From Aegilops tauschii subsp. strangulata (lineage: Eukaryota > Streptophyta > Magnoliopsida > Poales > Poaceae), in the NCBI RefSeq assembly GCF_002575655.3, contig NC_053036.3, forward strand, positions 641,722,736 through 641,786,735: a stretch of DNA of 64,000 bases, written 5' to 3'. The notes under the pieces were generated by a model that ran no database searches, was not told the origin of the DNA, and worked only from the letters and a program-made list of their open reading frames with translations. Positions 61,281-64,000 of this stretch are shown piece after piece. Position 1 is the first letter of the stretch. Each line of letters begins with the position of its first letter. Both the position numbers and the translations under genes were made by a program.

Positions 61281-64000
61281 ACACGGTTAGGCGGGACGGG
61301 GGCCCTGGGGGGTAGCAATGCCACCCGAGCGTCGCACCGGGCCCTCATACATGCGGGGTGGTGTGGTGGCATGTCCCAAGAGGCGGCACGCGTCTCCCGG
61401 GTGTGCCCCCCTCACGGACGGCGCCGCCGCCGGCATCTGGAGGGGGAAACGGACGCGTCGGGTCTACACGGAGGGGATCCTGCCGTGGGTCTTGCCCGGA
61501 TGTTGCTCCAAAGTGTTCTTATGGACTGACCTACCACAACCGGGTGGATAGGTCCACTGCTCAAAGCCGTCCGTGCAAAGTCAAAGGGCTAGATCCCGTG
61601 GTCAAACGCTACAGGGTTAGGCGGGACGGGGGCCCTGGGGGGTAGCAATGCCACCCAAGATTCGCACCGGGCCCTCATACATGCGGGGTGGTGTGGTGGC
61701 ATGTCCGAAGAGGCGGCACGCGTCTCCGGGGTGTGCCCCCCCTCACGGACGGCGCCGCCGCCGGCAGCTGGAGGGGGGAAACGGGCGCGTCGGGTCTACA
61801 CGGAGGGGATCTTGCCGTGGGTCTGGCCCGGATTTTGCTCCAAAGTGTTCCTATGGACTGACCTAACACAACCGGGTGGATAGGTCCACTGCCCAAAGCC
61901 CGTCCGTGCAAAGTCAAAGGGCTAGATCCCGTGGTCAAACGCTACAGGGTTAGGCGGGACGGGGGCCTGGGGGGTAGCAATGCCACCAGAGCGTCGCACC
62001 GGGCCCTCATACATGCGGGGTGGTGTGGTGCCATGTCCGAAGAGGCGGCACGCGTCTCCGGGGTGTGCCCCCTCACGGACAGCGCCGCCGCCGGCACCTG
62101 GAGGGGGGAAACGGGCGCGTCGGGTCTACACACGGAGGGGATCTTGCCGTGGGTCTGGCCCGGATGTTGCTCCAAAGTGTTCCTATGGACTGACCTAACA
62201 CAACCGGGTGGATAGGTCCACTGCTCAAAGCCCGTCCGTGCAAAGTCAAAGGGCTAGATCCCGTGGTCAAACGCTACAGGGTTAGGCGGGACGGGGGCCC
62301 TGGGGGGTAGCAATGCCACCCGAGCGTCGCACCGGGCCCTCATACATGCGGGGTGGTGTGGTGGCATGTCCCAAGAGGCGGCACGCGTCTCCGGGGTGTG
62401 CCCCTCTCACGGACGGCGCAGCCGCCGGCACCTGGAGGGGGAAACGGACGCGTCGGGTCTACACGGAGGGGATCTTGCCGTGGGTCTTGCCCGGATGTTG
62501 CTCCAAAGTGTTCTTATGGACTGACCTACCACAACCGGGTGGATAGGTCCACTGCTCAAAGCCCGTCCGTGCAAAGTCAAAGGGCTAGATCCCGTGGTCA
62601 AACGCTACAGGGTTAGGCGGGACGGGGGCCCTGGGGGGTAGCAATGCCACCCGAGCATCGCACCGGGCCCTCATACATGCGGGGTGGTGTGGTGGCATGT
62701 CCCAAGAGGTCGCACGCGTCTCCGGGGTGTGCCCCCCCTCACGGACGGCGCCACCGCCGGCACCTGGAGGGGGAAACGGACGCGTCGGGTCTACACGGTG
62801 GGGATCTTGCCGTGGGTCTTGCCCGGATGTTGCTCCAAAGTGTTCTTATGGACTGACCTACCACAACCGGGTGGATAGGTCCACTGCTCAAAGCCCGTCC
62901 GTGCAAAGTCAAAGGGCTAGATCCCGTGGTCAAACGCTACAGGGTTAGGCGGGACGGGGGCCCTGGGGGGTAGCAATGGCAAACGAGCGCCGCACCGGGC
63001 CCTCATACATGCGGGGTGGTGTGGTGGCATGTCCGAAGAGGCGGCACGCGTCTCCGGGGTGTGCCCCCCCTCACGGACGGCGCCGCCACCGGCACCTGGA
63101 GGGGGGAAACGGGCGCGTCGGGTCTACACGGAGGGGATCTTGCCGTGGGTCTGGCCCGGATGTTGCTCCAAAGTGTTCCTATGGACTGACCTAACACAAC
63201 CGGGTGGATAGGTCCACTGCTCAAAGCCCGTCCGTGCAAAGTCAAAGGGCTAGATCCCGTGGTCAAACGCTTCAGGGTTTGGCGGGACGGGGGCCCTGGG
63301 GGGTAGCAATGCCACCCGAGCGTCGCACCGGGCCCTCATACATGCGGGGTGGTGTGGTGCCATGTCCGAAGAGGCGGCACGCGTCTCCGGGGTGTGCCCC
63401 CTCACGGACAGCGTCCCCGCCGGCACCTGGAGGGGGGAAACGGGCGCGTCGGGTCTACACGGAGGGGATCTTGCCGTGGGTCTGGCCCGGATGTTGCTCC
63501 AAAGTGTTCCTATGGACTGACCTAACACAACCGGGTGGATAGGTCCACTGCTCAAAGCCCGTCCGTGCAAAGTCAAAGGGCTAGATCCCGTGGTCAAACG
63601 CTACAGGGTTAGGCGGGACGGGGGCCCTGGGGGGTAGCAATGCCACCCGAGCGTCGCACCGGGCCCTCATACATGCGGGGTGGTGTGGTGGCATGTCCGA
63701 AGAGGCGGCACGCGTCTCCGGGGTGTGCCCCCCCTCACGGACGGCGCAGCCGCCGGCACCTAGAGGGGGAAACGGACGCGTCGGGTCTACATGGAGGGGA
63801 TCTTGCCGTGGGTCTTGCCCGGATGTTGCTCCAAAGTGTTCTTATGGACTGACCTACCACAACCGGGTGGATAGGTCCACTGCTCAAAGCCCGTTCATGC
63901 AAAGTCAAAGGGCTAGATCCCGAGGTCAAACGCTACAGGGTTAGGCAGGACGGGGGCCCTGGGGGTAGCAATGCCACCCGAGCGTCGCACCGGGCCCTCA
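61281..64000 (+). repeat. 3980-bp higher-order repeat, copy 2 (cut by window end)
   Basis: Follows copy 1 in tandem with the same markers and very few differences (for example CCCAAGATTCG against CCCGAGATTCG, and GAGGTCGCACG against GAGGCCGCACG). At least 2.7 kb is visible before the window ends in mid-array. Confidence 0.78.

Larger units (their letters stand above)
7689..64000 (+). repeat. 332-bp GC-rich satellite array, about 170 monomers, continues past window
   Basis: The landmark TAGCAATGCCACCC recurs from 7905 to the end at steps of 328-344 bp. Counting block by block gives 169 intervals between 7910 and about 63971, a mean of 331.7 bp. All copies are head to tail on one strand, with no insertion of unrelated DNA seen. 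Each monomer contains fixed landmarks, in order: ACAACCGGGTGGATAGG, GTGCAAAGTCAAAGGGC, CTACAGGGTTAGGCG, CGCACCGGGCCCTCATAC, GCACGCGTCTCC and CGGCACCTGGAGGGG. Length differences come mostly from G- and C-runs of 4-8 bases. The unit has no recognisable promoter, RNA gene or protein domain. The strand is given only by convention of the landmark. I do not recognise it as a named satellite. Confidence 0.97.

Noticed and set aside
7910..64000. Hundreds of open frames of 60-188 codons in the satellite, on both strands
   Set aside because: They occur in several frames at once, the period of about 332 is not a multiple of three, G- and C-run length changes switch frames between neighbours, and none shows a known domain. 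They follow from stop-poor GC-rich repeats.
7689..64000. rDNA intergenic-spacer subrepeats
   Set aside because: No 18S, 5.8S or 25S sequence is present in 64 kb, and spacer subrepeat arrays are normally a few kb, not 56 kb. A spacer origin of the monomer cannot be fully excluded without a search.
7689..64000. CENP-B-box-like GGAAACGGG in each monomer
   Set aside because: Only the second half of the box is matched, the TTCG half is absent, and a plant CENP-B system of that type is not established.
7689..64000. Telomere-like CAGGGTTAGG in each monomer
   Set aside because: It occurs once per unit and not in tandem, and differs from the plant TTTAGGG repeat.
7689..64000. CRISPR array
   Set aside because: The repeated unit is the whole 332 bp with no unique spacers, in a plant genome.

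Overview
This is eukaryotic nuclear DNA from a plant, almost certainly a grass and probably Pooideae/Triticeae. The reasons are a large En/Spm (CACTA) transposon with spliced transposase genes of the grass type, GT-AG introns, and a very long GC-rich satellite array. No bacterial genes, rRNA, tRNA or CRISPR were seen. The species assignment rests on recognition of the transposon type, not on a database search.

Positions 1 to about 7400 hold one degenerate CACTA element lying on the minus strand, with its 3' part running off the left edge. Read 5'->3' on the minus strand, the layout is: subterminal TATGCCGACGGC palindromes (7256-7381); a G-rich minisatellite (6838-7232); a simple-repeat and AT-rich stretch (6400-6790); a possible leader exon (6280-6375) and hairpins (5903-6197); a TNP2/tnpD-like transposase pseudogene (5775-2084, three exons); then a tnpA-like gene (1939 to beyond 34, five exons visible). 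This is the classical En/Spm gene order. The TNP2 reading frame carries two frameshifts that restore the original frame and two in-frame TGA codons. The tnpA-like frame carries one frame switch. The copy cannot encode intact transposase.

Positions 7409-7688 are a short junction containing a 151-bp perfect-ended foldback (a MITE-like hairpin, 7473-7623). The satellite begins abruptly 66 bp after it.

Positions 7689-64000 (about 56 kb, 88% of the window) are one uninterrupted, head-to-tail, GC- and CpG-rich satellite with a mean period of 331.7 bp and about 170 monomers, all in one orientation and with no transposon insertion. Monomers fall into two main families (A and B, plus a B' subfamily). 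These are arranged as A-B dimers, A-B-B' trimers and many larger higher-order repeats (3-, 4-, 6-, 8-, 9-, 11-, 12- and 13-mers). Two adjacent 4310-bp blocks (45361-53980) are almost identical, which points to very recent unequal exchange. Many overlapping open frames occur in the array on both strands, but they are by-products of stop-poor GC-rich sequence and not genes. The satellite, its higher-order structure and its junction with a CACTA end and a foldback element are the most interesting content. I do not recognise the monomer as a named grass satellite.
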